From: Propionibacteriaceae bacterium
GTDB taxonomy: Bacteria; Actinomycetota; Actinomycetes; Propionibacteriales; Propionibacteriaceae
NCBI GenBank assembly: GCA_905372155.1
Contig: CAJPNZ010000015.1
Span: forward strand, 1-43,841
DNA length: 43,841 nucleotides
Reading direction: 5' to 3'
Positions 25,405 through 33,798 of this stretch are shown here, one piece after another. Under the pieces are notes generated by a model. That model was given only the letters and a program-made list of their open reading frames with translations. It did not search any database and was not told where the DNA came from. Positions within the stretch are counted from its first letter, which is position 1. Every line of letters starts with the position of its first letter. The position numbers and the translations under genes are program-made.

Positions 25405-26802
25405 GTGCTGCATCCCGTCCCAGGTTCCCCGCATGCCGACAAGGCGCGCCTGCGACTGGATCGTTGGGCGCTCTCGGCCGTGATCGTGTGCGCCTGTCTG
25501 TTGATTCTCACATCGGCGGCGGTGACCGAACTCGAGGTGGGTAAAACCGGGATCAGCTACCTGCAACTGTTCCTGGTTCCGACCGTTGCGTTCCTGGCCT
25601 TTGCCACAGGCATCAGGATGCACGGCGACCCGACCCGCGGCCGCCCACCCCGTTCCCTCGTCGTGGCGACGATGGCTTTCCTCGCGCTTCTCCTGCTCGC
25701 AACCTTGTCGCTGCCCTTGGCGAACCACGTGGCCAGTGTTCAGTACGACATCCCGTCGGCCACGATCCCCGTTCCGCTGGCCTACCTGGCCAGTCCTCTG
25801 GTGTCAGCCGGATTGACCTGTCTGCTGGCCGTCCTGGCCGTGAACCTGGCTCCACCCGAGCAGTTGTTCCACATCCTGTGGTGGTTCGCCGTGATCAGTG
25901 CTGCGGCCACACCCGTAGCACTGATCTGGAATGCCATCCACGAGGATCTGTTCGGCCGTCTGGAGACGAGGCTCGGGGGAGCAGCAGTCATCCACACGGT
26001 GTTCCTGTTGGGGATTTCCGTGTGCCTGGGCGCCGTACTGCAGGGTCATCGCAGGGTCCTCTCGTCCTTGGCAGCTCTCGCCCATCTGCTGTGGTTCGTA
26101 GCCTCCGGAGCCCGCGCTGGACTTATCTCCTTGGGGGTGTTCCTGCTCCTGATGGCGCTCCCCCCCCTCATCAACTCGGTGAAGCGACGTCCCGCACGTC
26201 TGCCTTTCATCGCCGCAACAACCCTTGTCGCCCTGACGGCGTTTCTGTTCGCCGCCAAACATGTTCTGGGCAATCGAGGAGTGGACGTCACCGGTGGGGG
26301 ACGCGTCGAGACCTGGAGCTATGGCCTGCACCAAGTTTTCTCCTCCCTGCCCACCTTGGTCTTCGGAACCGGTTACGGAGTGCTGTGGCCCTGGTTTGCC
26401 TTCGAGACGCAGGCACTACCGCAACCCGGCGCGCACGGCACCAAGCAGATGCCCTTCGGGCTCACGCTTTCCCACGCACACAATCTCTACGTGGCCGTTT
26501 TCTCCGAGCTGGGGCTGATCGGTCTCGGACTCCTGCTGATCACCCTCGGCACCACTTGTTGGGCATGGTGGCGTGCCCGTGGGGTCGTGGAACGCACCAT
26601 TGCCGCTGGTCTTGTGGCCACACTCCCCAGTTTTTTCTTCGACACCTACCTGATCAAAAACTTTCCCGTCAGCTTCGTCTGGTGGGCCGTCCTTGCCGCG
26701 TTGTTGACGATGCTCGGCAAGCGGGAGCAACCCGGCAGAGAGGAGCACCGTCGGAAAACAGAACGTGAACGCCTCCGTGCGCTCAGGATCGGGGCTCGCT
26801 GA
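25405..26802 (+). CDS. O-antigen ligase / Wzy polymerase-like membrane protein
   Basis: Polytopic membrane protein of the Wzy_C (O-antigen ligase-like) superfamily, which joins or polymerises lipid-linked glycan units at the outer face of the membrane. 465 residues with about eleven hydrophobic segments. The conserved elements are SGARAG (234-239, Arg237), GGGRVETW (297-304) in the large external loop, and HAHN (357-360). The loop between residues about 285 and 365 is extracytoplasmic by pattern. The start is the GTG at 25405, supported by the TAGACT hexamer. It converges on a Wzz-like gene, and the two 3' ends overlap by 20 bp. With the phosphoglucomutase gene beyond, it suggests a cell-surface polysaccharide pathway; the glycan is unknown. 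Confidence 0.82.
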   Translation: MLHPVPGSPHADKARLRLDRWALSAVIVCACLLILTSAAVTELEVGKTGISYLQLFLVPTVAFLAFATGIRMHGDPTRGRPPRSLVVATMAFLALLLLATLSLPLANHVASVQYDIPSATIPVPLAYLASPLVSAGLTCLLAVLAVNLAPPEQLFHILWWFAVISAAATPVALIWNAIHEDLFGRLETRLGGAAVIHTVFLLGISVCLGAVLQGHRRVLSSLAALAHLLWFVASGARAGLISLGVFLLLMALPPLINSVKRRPARLPFIAATTLVALTAFLFAAKHVLGNRGVDVTGGGRVETWSYGLHQVFSSLPTLVFGTGYGVLWPWFAFETQALPQPGAHGTKQMPFGLTLSHAHNLYVAVFSELGLIGLGLLLITLGTTCWAWWRARGVVERTIAAGLVATLPSFFFDTYLIKNFPVSFVWWAVLAALLTMLGKREQPGREEHRRKTERERLRALRIGAR

Positions 26803-27763
26803 CCACCAGACAGGCCACCAGGTTCGCCCCCGCCGCTTCCAGGAGTCCCAGGGTCTCCTGAACGCTGCTGAGCGAATCCCGCCTATCCGTCAACAGCAAT
26901 GTGGTCCCGCCTCCTGACACGGCGCGAAGCGCCACGGGATCGGCTCCGTTGGGAGCGGCCGTCACCGCGGTGGTTTCTGCCCCGAGTTGTTCGCCAAGTC
27001 CTTGGCACCACGGTCCCAGATTCACTCTTTCCCCGGTCCCCACCAGGACCACTTCCTCGGTCTTCGAGGCCTTCAGGTGTGGGGAGAGCACTGCGGCCAG
27101 CTGTTGGAAGGCCTTCGTGTCCGCATTGGCGCGAAGCACCAATCGCCCATCGCCGGCCAGGCCGCCACCGGATGCCACCAGAGGTCGCAGTGCGGCCAGT
27201 CCCCAGACGATGATCAAACCCGAGACGATTCCCAGAACCCCACCAGCGGCCAACGATGCCCCGCGGCTGACACCGGTGGTGATCGTTCTCACGGGCGCTT
27301 CGACCGCTTCTGCCCTGAGCAGCTGCGGATCGGAGGGATGCAGCCCCCTGATCTCTGCCACCATTTCATCGGCGAACACCTTCGCGACCTTTACCGACTG
27401 CTCCTGGTCCGGCAGGGTGACCGTCAGGCTCAGGAGCTGATCCGAGACAACGACCGTCGTTGCGTCTGCAACCTGCTCAGCCGTTATCCCTGTCGCCCGG
27501 GTGGCCACTCTCTCGGTGAGGTGGTTTCCCTGCGCGAGCACCTGATAGAGCGACATCTCGGAGCGGATCATGGACGTGACGCGTTGCGCATCCTCGGGGG
27601 TCCCCACCGCAGGGGCTGCCATGACCACCACTCGAGACGTGGTGCTGTAGACGGTGCGGGCGACGTTGCCAACGGCCCAGCCGCTCACCAGACCCGCCAC
27701 GGTCGCGGTCGCGATCACCAGCCATGACCGCGTCAAGGCGCTCGCGAAATCGCGCAGGTTCAT
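26783..27763 (-). CDS. Wzz/YveK-like polysaccharide co-polymerase with degenerate kinase-like C-terminal domain
   Basis: 326 residues. Two transmembrane helices (14-34 and 170-192) flank an external segment of about 135 residues, as in polysaccharide co-polymerases that set chain length. Residues 200-326 are cytosolic. This part (TEEVVLVGTGERVNLG, GTTLLLTDRRDSLSSVQETL, LEAAGANLVACLVV) resembles the P-loop bacterial tyrosine kinase fold that normally follows such helices, including the final strand-helix pattern, but there is no Walker A or A' motif and no C-terminal tyrosine cluster. It may be a regulatory remnant. The ATG lies 27 nt downstream of a consensus -10 embedded in a palindrome. The 3' end overlaps the polymerase gene on the opposite strand by 20 bp. 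Confidence 0.75.
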   Translation of the reverse strand: MNLRDFASALTRSWLVIATATVAGLVSGWAVGNVARTVYSTTSRVVVMAAPAVGTPEDAQRVTSMIRSEMSLYQVLAQGNHLTERVATRATGITAEQVADATTVVVSDQLLSLTVTLPDQEQSVKVAKVFADEMVAEIRGLHPSDPQLLRAEAVEAPVRTITTGVSRGASLAAGGVLGIVSGLIIVWGLAALRPLVASGGGLAGDGRLVLRANADTKAFQQLAAVLSPHLKASKTEEVVLVGTGERVNLGPWCQGLGEQLGAETTAVTAAPNGADPVALRAVSGGGTTLLLTDRRDSLSSVQETLGLLEAAGANLVACLVVSEPRS

Positions 27764-27797
27764 GTCACTCCAGGGACGTCGACGTTCGGATGCCGCA

Positions 27798-27819
27798 ATT
27801 ATAACGACGATCGTTATAA
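27798..27819 (-). promoter_or_regulatory. Promoter of the Wzz-like gene inside a perfect palindrome
   Basis: TTATAACGA (27799-27807) and TCGTTATAA (27811-27819) are perfect inverted repeats with a 3-bp spacer. On the minus strand TATAAT (27798-27803), an exact -10 consensus, lies at one edge. A TTCGAC at 27823-27828 is a poor -35 at 19 bp. The layout fits a dimeric repressor covering the promoter; no regulator gene is adjacent. Confidence 0.55.
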
Positions 27820-27832
27820 ACGGTCGAAACGG

Positions 27833-29260
27833 CTACAGTCCGAGGAACTTCCCGAACTCCTCGCACGCCAGTTCGGCCCGTTCCCGGCTGGGCATCTCGC
27901 AGAAGATGCGCAGGAGCGGCTCGGTTCCGGAGAACCTGGCGATGATCCACCCGTCCTCGAAGTAGACCTTGCAGCCATCCCGGTACGAGACCTCACACAC
28001 GTTCTCCGAGAACTCAGGCAGCAGGCGGTCCTCCATGAGTATCCTCAGGATCTCCGGTTTGCGTTCCGGATCGAACGCGAAGTCGGTCTCGGCCATGTGG
28101 TGGGGAGCGAACTGCCCCGTGATCTCCTCGTAGATCTCGCTCATGGGCTTGCCGACCACGGCCAGCATCTCCACGAGCAGGGTCGCGGCGTAGATCCCGT
28201 CCTTGCCGGAGATGTGTCCCTTGACGGTGAGACCGCCGGAGGACTCGCCGCCGATGATCGCATTGGTTTCGAGCATCTTCCCCGATACCCACTTGAAACC
28301 GACGGGAACCTCGTGGCATTCCTGCCCGAACTTGTGGGCCACGTCGTCGAGCAGCGAGGTGGTGGCCACGTTTCGGACCACGGGACCCCGCCATCCCTTG
28401 TACTTGAGGAGGTAGTGGTAGAGGATCACCAGCAGCTGGTTCGGGTGAAGGAAGTTTCCCTTGTCGTCGATGACCCCGAGCCGGTCGGCGTCGCCATCGG
28501 TCGCTATCCCGAGGGCACAGCCGTTGTCCACCACGTAGCGCTTCAGCGACTCCAGGGAGGCACTGTTGGGAGAGGGCATGCGCCCCCCGAACAGCGTGTC
28601 ATGGCGGTCGTGGATGACGTCCACCTCGCAGCGGGCCGTCATGAGGATGGTCTGCAGCGATGTGCGGGAGACCCCGAACATCGGGTCCAGTGCGATCTTC
28701 AGATTGGCTCGGCGGATGGCCTCCATGTCCACCTGGTCGATGATCGAGTCGATGTAGCCGTTGAACGGATTGATCTGGCGGATCAGTCCCCGCGCGACGG
28801 CCTTGTCGTAGGACACCTGCCCGATCCTGGCCTCGCGGGCGCCCTCGAGTTTCGTCATGCGGTCCTCGATGTCGCGCGTGACCACCTCGTCCGCGTCCCT
28901 GCCGCCCGCCGTGAACACCTTGATCCCGTTGTAGAGGGCGGGGTTGTGGGAGGCCGTTATGGCCATGCCGTAGGGCAGCCCGAGGTTCTTGACGGTCCAC
29001 ATGATCAGGGGGGTGGGGGCCTGGGCGATCCTGATCACCCGGCACGCCACCCCCTCCCCGGCGAACACCTCTGCCGCCCACCTGGCGGCGACGTCGGAGA
29101 GGAATCGCCGGTCGTAGCCGATCACGATCCCCTGGTCCTGGCTTCCCTCCTCCTTGATGCGCTGCGCGAGCGCCCCACAGAGCAGCCTCACGTTGCTGCG
29201 GGTGAATTCGTCACCGATGATCGCCCGCCAGCCACCGGTACCGAAATTGATGCGCGCCAT
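27833..29260 (-). CDS. Phosphoglucomutase/phosphomannomutase family protein
   Basis: Alpha-D-phosphohexomutase that interconverts hexose 1- and 6-phosphates and supplies activated-sugar precursors. 475 residues. All four family motifs are present: TASHNP with the phosphoserine Ser104, the metal-binding DGDADR (255-260), the sugar-specificity loop GGESSGG (337-343), and RFSGTEP near the C-terminus for phosphate binding. The GGESSGG loop is closer to phosphoglucomutase-type enzymes, but glucose versus mannose specificity is not settled. The ATG at 29260 has AGGAAAGGG upstream; 35 in-frame codons before it are not similar to the family. It lies 69 bp upstream of the Wzz-like gene in the same direction, consistent with a polysaccharide supply role. 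Confidence 0.9.
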   Translation of the reverse strand: MARINFGTGGWRAIIGDEFTRSNVRLLCGALAQRIKEEGSQDQGIVIGYDRRFLSDVAARWAAEVFAGEGVACRVIRIAQAPTPLIMWTVKNLGLPYGMAITASHNPALYNGIKVFTAGGRDADEVVTRDIEDRMTKLEGAREARIGQVSYDKAVARGLIRQINPFNGYIDSIIDQVDMEAIRRANLKIALDPMFGVSRTSLQTILMTARCEVDVIHDRHDTLFGGRMPSPNSASLESLKRYVVDNGCALGIATDGDADRLGVIDDKGNFLHPNQLLVILYHYLLKYKGWRGPVVRNVATTSLLDDVAHKFGQECHEVPVGFKWVSGKMLETNAIIGGESSGGLTVKGHISGKDGIYAATLLVEMLAVVGKPMSEIYEEITGQFAPHHMAETDFAFDPERKPEILRILMEDRLLPEFSENVCEVSYRDGCKVYFEDGWIIARFSGTEPLLRIFCEMPSRERAELACEEFGKFLGL

Positions 29261-29306
29261 GGCATGGCCCTTTCCTGCTCCTAGAGTGCACCCAGCGTAG
29301 ACAACT

Positions 29307-29345
29307 TTGCTCAATAAACTGCTCGAACTTGCGCGATATTTGCAC
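29307..29345. promoter_or_regulatory. Helically phased TTGCNC repeats before the phosphoglucomutase gene
   Basis: TTGCTC, TTGCGC and TTGCAC begin at 29307, 29329 and 29340, spaced 22 and 11 bp, so they lie on one face of the helix. A TTGCGC...GCACAA imperfect inverted repeat (29329-29347) and AAACTGC/GCAGTTT arms surround them. It looks like a regulator-binding array in the 129-bp gap between the ABC-F and mutase genes; function is inferred. Confidence 0.35.
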
Positions 29346-29389
29346 AAAACGCGCAGTTTGATCATAAAAGATGCCCAGGAATTGATCCT

Positions 29390-30988
29390 TCACGCCAAGG
29401 CGATGAGTTCGGCGTAGTCGTCGCTCCACAGGTCCTCGACCCCATCCGGCAGGACCAGCACCCGGTCCGGTTCCAGGGCCTCGACCGCCCCCGGATCGTG
29501 GGTGACAAGCACGACGGCCCCCGAGTAGGAACGCAGGGCGGACAGCACCTCCGCCCGAGAGGCCGGATCGAGGTTGTTCGTCGGTTCGTCGAGCAGCAGC
29601 ACGTTGGCGGCAGAGACGACCAGCATGGCCAGCGCCAAACGGGTTTTCTCCCCGCCGGAGAGCACCCTCGCGGGCTTGTCCACGTCATCCCCGGTGAACA
29701 GGAAGGAGCCGAGCACCTTGCGAACCTCCGCGTCACCCATGTCGGGGGACGCTGAAACCATGTTCTCCAGCACCGATCTGCTGACGTCGAGGGTCTCGTG
29801 TTCCTGCGCGTAGTAGCCGAGCCGAGCCCCGTGCCCCAGGACCCGCTGTCCCACGTCCGGCTCCTCCAGCCCGGCGAGAAGCCGCAGCATCGTGGTCTTT
29901 CCGGCACCGTTCAATCCTAGGATGACCACCTTGGAGCCCTTGTCAATGGCAAGATCGACGGCGGTGAACACCTCCAGCGAGCCGTAGGCCTTCGAGAGAT
30001 CGCGGGCCATCAGCGGGGTCCTGCCGCAGGGCGCCGGATCAGGAAAGCGGATCCGGGCCACCTTGTCGTGTTCCCGTTCCCCCTCGATGCCGGACAGCAG
30101 CTTCTCGGCGCGTTTGGCCATGTTCTGGGCGGCAACTGCCTTGGTGGCCTTGGCGCGCATCCGATCGGCCTGGGCCATCAGCTGCGACGCCTTGCGCTCC
30201 GCGTTCAGGCGTTCCCTCTTGCGACGCTTCTCGTCGGTCTCCCGTTGCTGCAGATAGCGTTTCCAGTCCATCGCGTAGAGATCCAGTTCGGCACGGTTGG
30301 CGTCCAGGTGGAACACCTTGTTCACGACCGCCTCGAGCAGACCGACGTCGTGGCTTATCACCACCAGGCCGCCCCCGAAGCTCTGCAGATAACCCTTCAG
30401 CCAGGTTATGGAATCCGCGTCGAGATGGTTGGTGGGTTCGTCCAGCAGGAGGGTATCGGCGTCGGAGAACAGGATCCGGGCCAACTCAATCCGGCGTCGC
30501 TGACCACCCGAGAGGGTGTAGAGCGGCTGCCCGAGGACACGGTCCGGCAACCCGAGGTTGGCGGCAATCCGGGCCGCCTCGGCCTCGGCGGCGTATCCCC
30601 CCGCCGACAGCAGCACGTTCTCGGCGCGGGCGTAGGCCGCCATGGCCTTCTCCCGCGCAGCTCCCTGCGAGGAGCTCATCTCCTGCTCGACCCGCCTGAG
30701 ACGCGCCATCACCTGATCCAGCCCGCGCGCCCCCAGTATCCGGTCGCGCGCGAGCTGTTCCGGCTCCCCCGAGCGGGGATCCTGCGGCAGGTAACCGATC
30801 TGCCCTGAGCGGGTGACGGTACCGGCCGCTGGTAGTCCCTCCCCAGCGAGTATGCGGGTCAGGGTCGTTTTCCCGGCACCGTTGCGACCCACCAGTCCGA
30901 TGCGGTCCCCCGCGGCAACCTGGAAACTGACCGGGGACAACAGGAGCCGCGCCCCCGCGCGTACCTCCACATCCTTGACCTGCAGCAC
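29390..30988 (-). CDS. ABC-F family ATPase (ribosome-associated)
   Basis: Cytosolic protein with two ABC ATPase domains and no transmembrane part; ABC-F proteins act on the ribosome in translation or antibiotic protection. 532 residues from the chosen start. Domain 1 has GRNGAGKTT (34-42) and LSGGQRRRIELA. An interdomain linker rich in Lys/Arg/Glu/Ala (around 240-320, including ETDEKRRKRERLNAERKA) is the P-site tRNA interaction motif region. Domain 2 has GLNGAGKTT, LSGGEKTRLALA and LLLDEPTNNLDP. Start: GTG 30988 with TAAAAT 8 nt upstream; ATG 31024 is in frame and is the alternative. Housekeeping versus antibiotic-resistance subgroup cannot be read with confidence. Confidence 0.88.
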   Translation of the reverse strand: MLQVKDVEVRAGARLLLSPVSFQVAAGDRIGLVGRNGAGKTTLTRILAGEGLPAAGTVTRSGQIGYLPQDPRSGEPEQLARDRILGARGLDQVMARLRRVEQEMSSSQGAAREKAMAAYARAENVLLSAGGYAAEAEAARIAANLGLPDRVLGQPLYTLSGGQRRRIELARILFSDADTLLLDEPTNHLDADSITWLKGYLQSFGGGLVVISHDVGLLEAVVNKVFHLDANRAELDLYAMDWKRYLQQRETDEKRRKRERLNAERKASQLMAQADRMRAKATKAVAAQNMAKRAEKLLSGIEGEREHDKVARIRFPDPAPCGRTPLMARDLSKAYGSLEVFTAVDLAIDKGSKVVILGLNGAGKTTMLRLLAGLEEPDVGQRVLGHGARLGYYAQEHETLDVSRSVLENMVSASPDMGDAEVRKVLGSFLFTGDDVDKPARVLSGGEKTRLALAMLVVSAANVLLLDEPTNNLDPASRAEVLSALRSYSGAVVLVTHDPGAVEALEPDRVLVLPDGVEDLWSDDYAELIALA

Positions 30989-30996
30989 GTCGGCGA

Positions 30997-31002
30997 ATTT
31001 TA
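30997..31002 (-). promoter_or_regulatory. Leaderless-type -10 (TAAAAT) for the ABC-F gene
   Basis: TAAAAT, five of six bases of the -10 consensus, ends 8 nt before the GTG at 30988. It lies inside the reading frame if the ATG at 31024 is the true start. Confidence 0.35.
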
Positions 31003-31124
31003 CCTTCCCGCCCGCTGAAGGCATGATCCCATCACCCGCCCGTTGCTCGTGTGGCCCCAGGAATCTGGCACCATGAAGGGAGGCCATCGTGGATGGTCGT
31101 CCCAGCTGAGTCAGGAGTTAGAAC

Positions 31125-32309
31125 ATGGGTTTCATCAAGGCCTTCACGGGCGCGCTCGGCGGTGTCTTCGCCGACCAGTGGCTGGATTTCCTCACGGTTC
31201 CCCGCAACATCAACCCGACAGCCGCGTTCTTTCCTGCCGTTCATGAGGGAAGGAACGCCGGACGCGGTTCCAACACCAAGGGCTCGGAAAATCTCATCAG
31301 CAACGGCTCGAAGATCGTGGTTCCCGACGGCTACGGACTCGTCACCTTCCAGGATGGTCAGGTCACCGGTTTCGTGGCTGAGCCCGGCGGATTCGAGTTC
31401 CGCGGCCAGGATCCCTCCTCCCAGTCGGTTTTCGCCGGCGACGGGGTCTTCGGCCAGGTGATCCGCAACACGTGGGAGCGCATAAAGTTCGGTGGCCGAC
31501 CGAACACGATGCAACAGGCCTTCTTCATCAATCTCAAGGAGATCCCAGACAACCGCTTCGGCACCCAGTCCGAGATCTACTGGGATGACGCCTACCTCGG
31601 TGCACAGGTCGGGGCGATCACCCGTGGCAGCTATACACTGCGCATCGTTGATCCCCTGCTGTTCATCTCCACCGTCATCCCCGGCGCCGCGATCGCGAAC
31701 AATCAGGTCTTCGATTTCGCCGATTTCGACAACCCCGTCACCGATCAGCTCTTCACCGAGGTGGTGGCCAGCCTAGGTGCCGCCTTCTCGAAGTACACGA
31801 ACGATCCCGGACGGGAGAACCGCATCACGCGGCTGCAGCAGGATTCCATCGGGTTCGCGAAATCCCTCAGCGAGGCCGTCGAGGAGAATTACCAATGGCG
31901 TTCCGGGCGTGGCCTTCTCATCGAACGGGTCGCCTTGGCGGCCATCGAGTACGACGACGACACCCGAGCGCTGCTCTCCGACGTGAAGAAGGCGGACGCG
32001 TTGCGCGGGGACCGGGGTGCCTCCTTCATGCAGCAGTCCGTGGCCCGTGGAATCCAGTCCGCGGGCGAGAACGGGGGCGGCCAGGGACTGGTCGGCATGG
32101 GCATCGGGGTTCCCATGATGGGCGGAATGATGGGCGGCTTCCAGCAGCCGACGCAACAGCCCGCACCGGCACAACCCGCGCAGCCCGAACATACAGCCCC
32201 CCAGGAGGATCCCGTCGCGAAACTGAAGCAGATGAAGGAGCTGCTCGACGCCGGGGTGGTCTCACAGGAGGAGTTCGACACGCTGAAGAAGCGACTGCTC
32301 GGGTTGTAA
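31125..32309 (+). CDS. SPFH-domain protein with C-terminal SHOCT domain (YdjI-like)
   Basis: 394 residues. Residues about 55-270 form an SPFH/Band-7-like domain of the type often annotated as virion core protein-like (IVVPDGYGLVTFQDGQVTGF, IRNTWERIKFGG, AQVGAITRGSYTLRIVDP). A Gly/Met/Gln/Pro-rich linker follows (VGMGIGVPMMGGMMGGFQQP). The last 33 residues (362-394) match a SHOCT motif, a short helical oligomerisation element (LKQMKELLDAGVVSQEEFDTL). B. subtilis YdjI, encoded with PspA and YdjG/YdjH, has this architecture. Start: ATG 31125 with AGGAG 7 nt upstream. It is the first of three tightly linked genes; no PspA homologue is visible nearby. The protein has no obvious transmembrane helix, so it probably associates with the membrane through partners. 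Confidence 0.85.
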   Translation: MGFIKAFTGALGGVFADQWLDFLTVPRNINPTAAFFPAVHEGRNAGRGSNTKGSENLISNGSKIVVPDGYGLVTFQDGQVTGFVAEPGGFEFRGQDPSSQSVFAGDGVFGQVIRNTWERIKFGGRPNTMQQAFFINLKEIPDNRFGTQSEIYWDDAYLGAQVGAITRGSYTLRIVDPLLFISTVIPGAAIANNQVFDFADFDNPVTDQLFTEVVASLGAAFSKYTNDPGRENRITRLQQDSIGFAKSLSEAVEENYQWRSGRGLLIERVALAAIEYDDDTRALLSDVKKADALRGDRGASFMQQSVARGIQSAGENGGGQGLVGMGIGVPMMGGMMGGFQQPTQQPAPAQPAQPEHTAPQEDPVAKLKQMKELLDAGVVSQEEFDTLKKRLLGL

Positions 32310-32323
32310 GAGGACACGAAGCC

Positions 32324-33787
32324 ATGACAGCCTCCGGAAGTGGCGGCCAGGGCTGGGGGCAGCAACCCTGGCCGCCCGGGTATCCTCAGCAACAACCACA
32401 CGGCTACCCTCCCCCACAGCAGGCCACCGGATATCCCCAGGCCCAGCAGCCCTGGCCCGGGTATCCCCCGAAACCGGGGGGTTTCCCGCCCCAGCAGGTG
32501 CCCCGCGCGCTGAGCGAGAATCCGTACGCCAATTTGGGTCATGTCGCGGGGCCATCCGCTGTTCCCGCGGCCCCGGGCGACCCCGGGGAGCCAGTGCCTC
32601 TGCAGCAGGACACCCAGGAGCAGGCGCCCGGGCCCCAGGTGATCGAGCTTCCTGACGACGGCCGCACCGGCGTGATGATCAAGTGCACCAGTTGCGGGGG
32701 CACGGACATCCGTTACATCGTCGAGGCCCGCTCCTTGGTCTGCGCGAACTGCCGGTCCCGCTACAACGAGCCACGGTTGGAGGACCAGGTCGACCTGACC
32801 GGCGGAATCCGGGACCTGGAGGGCACCGTGGTGACCCGCTCCTCCCAGAATCTGGCCGAGCAGAGCATGGTCACCTTGAAATGCGGCGGCTGCGGCGCGG
32901 AGGTGGTCATCGATGTGCACGAGACCGTGCAGGTGCGCTGTCACTGGTGTCGTAGCTATCTCTCCCCCAACGCCAGGATCAGCAATGGTGCGGCACCTGA
33001 TGCCGTGGCCCCGTTCCTGGTGCTTCAGCACGACGCCGTCGAGATCATCCGCGAGTTCGTGAACCAGCGGAAGTTCTACGCCCACCCCAAGTTCAAGCGA
33101 GAGTTCGTGCCTGAGAACGTGGTCGGTGTCTATCTTCCCTACTTCGTCTTCGACGGGCAGGCACATGCCGATCTGGTGGGTCAGGGCGAGGTGCAGACCG
33201 GAAGCTGGACTGAAAAACACGGGGATTCCTGGGAGACCTACTATTCGGCAGATGTCTACAACGTGACGCGAGGTTTTGACATGAGCGTCGACGATCTGCT
33301 GCTGGAATCCAACCGGGAACGCGGAAACATGGGCGACCCGTCACAGACGAACAACATCATCAATGCGATCCTGCCCTTCAACGTCAAGGACGCCCTGCGC
33401 TACAACCCGAACTATCTTCGGGGCTTCACGAGTGAACGGCGCGACGTGAACATCACCGAGATGGACCACACCGTCTGGGACCACCTGCTCAGCATCGCCC
33501 GCGCAAAAGGGGAGACCATGGTGGACAAGTACGACCGAGGTGTCCGCTGGGATTCCGAACACGTCGATCTCCAGGGCTCGCGCTGGGTGACGGTCTACCT
33601 GCCTGTGTGGTTGTACTCCTACTACCAGCCCGATCGCAGGCTGAAACATTTCGTGGCGGTCAACGGTCAGAACGGCAACGTGATGGGATCGGTACCCATC
33701 AACCGGACAATGCTGTACCTGATGACCTTCCTGATTTTCGTCATCGGCACCACAATCGGGCTGATGCTGTTCGTGGCAACCTTGTGA
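32324..33787 (+). CDS. Double zinc-ribbon protein with C-terminal transmembrane helix (YdjG-like)
   Basis: 487 residues. The first 75 or so residues are low-complexity Pro/Gln/Tyr/Gly repeats (QQPWPPGYPQQQPHGYPPPQ). Two zinc ribbons follow: Cys121, Cys124, Cys140, Cys143 and Cys187, Cys190, Cys206, Cys209. The long central domain (about 225-455) is soluble and not recognised, with aromatic-rich segments (VVGVYLPYFVFDGQAHADLV, WVTVYLPVWLYSYYQPD). A single transmembrane helix closes it (LYLMTFLIFVIGTTIGLMLF), leaving a very short tail. Start: ATG 32324, 14 bp after the SPFH gene, with AGAGGA upstream. Despite the TFIIB-like ribbons, nothing else suggests transcription; a membrane-tethered partner of the SPFH protein is more likely. 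Confidence 0.82.
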   Translation: MTASGSGGQGWGQQPWPPGYPQQQPHGYPPPQQATGYPQAQQPWPGYPPKPGGFPPQQVPRALSENPYANLGHVAGPSAVPAAPGDPGEPVPLQQDTQEQAPGPQVIELPDDGRTGVMIKCTSCGGTDIRYIVEARSLVCANCRSRYNEPRLEDQVDLTGGIRDLEGTVVTRSSQNLAEQSMVTLKCGGCGAEVVIDVHETVQVRCHWCRSYLSPNARISNGAAPDAVAPFLVLQHDAVEIIREFVNQRKFYAHPKFKREFVPENVVGVYLPYFVFDGQAHADLVGQGEVQTGSWTEKHGDSWETYYSADVYNVTRGFDMSVDDLLLESNRERGNMGDPSQTNNIINAILPFNVKDALRYNPNYLRGFTSERRDVNITEMDHTVWDHLLSIARAKGETMVDKYDRGVRWDSEHVDLQGSRWVTVYLPVWLYSYYQPDRRLKHFVAVNGQNGNVMGSVPINRTMLYLMTFLIFVIGTTIGLMLFVATL

Positions 33788-33798
33788 TGGGAGCTGAC

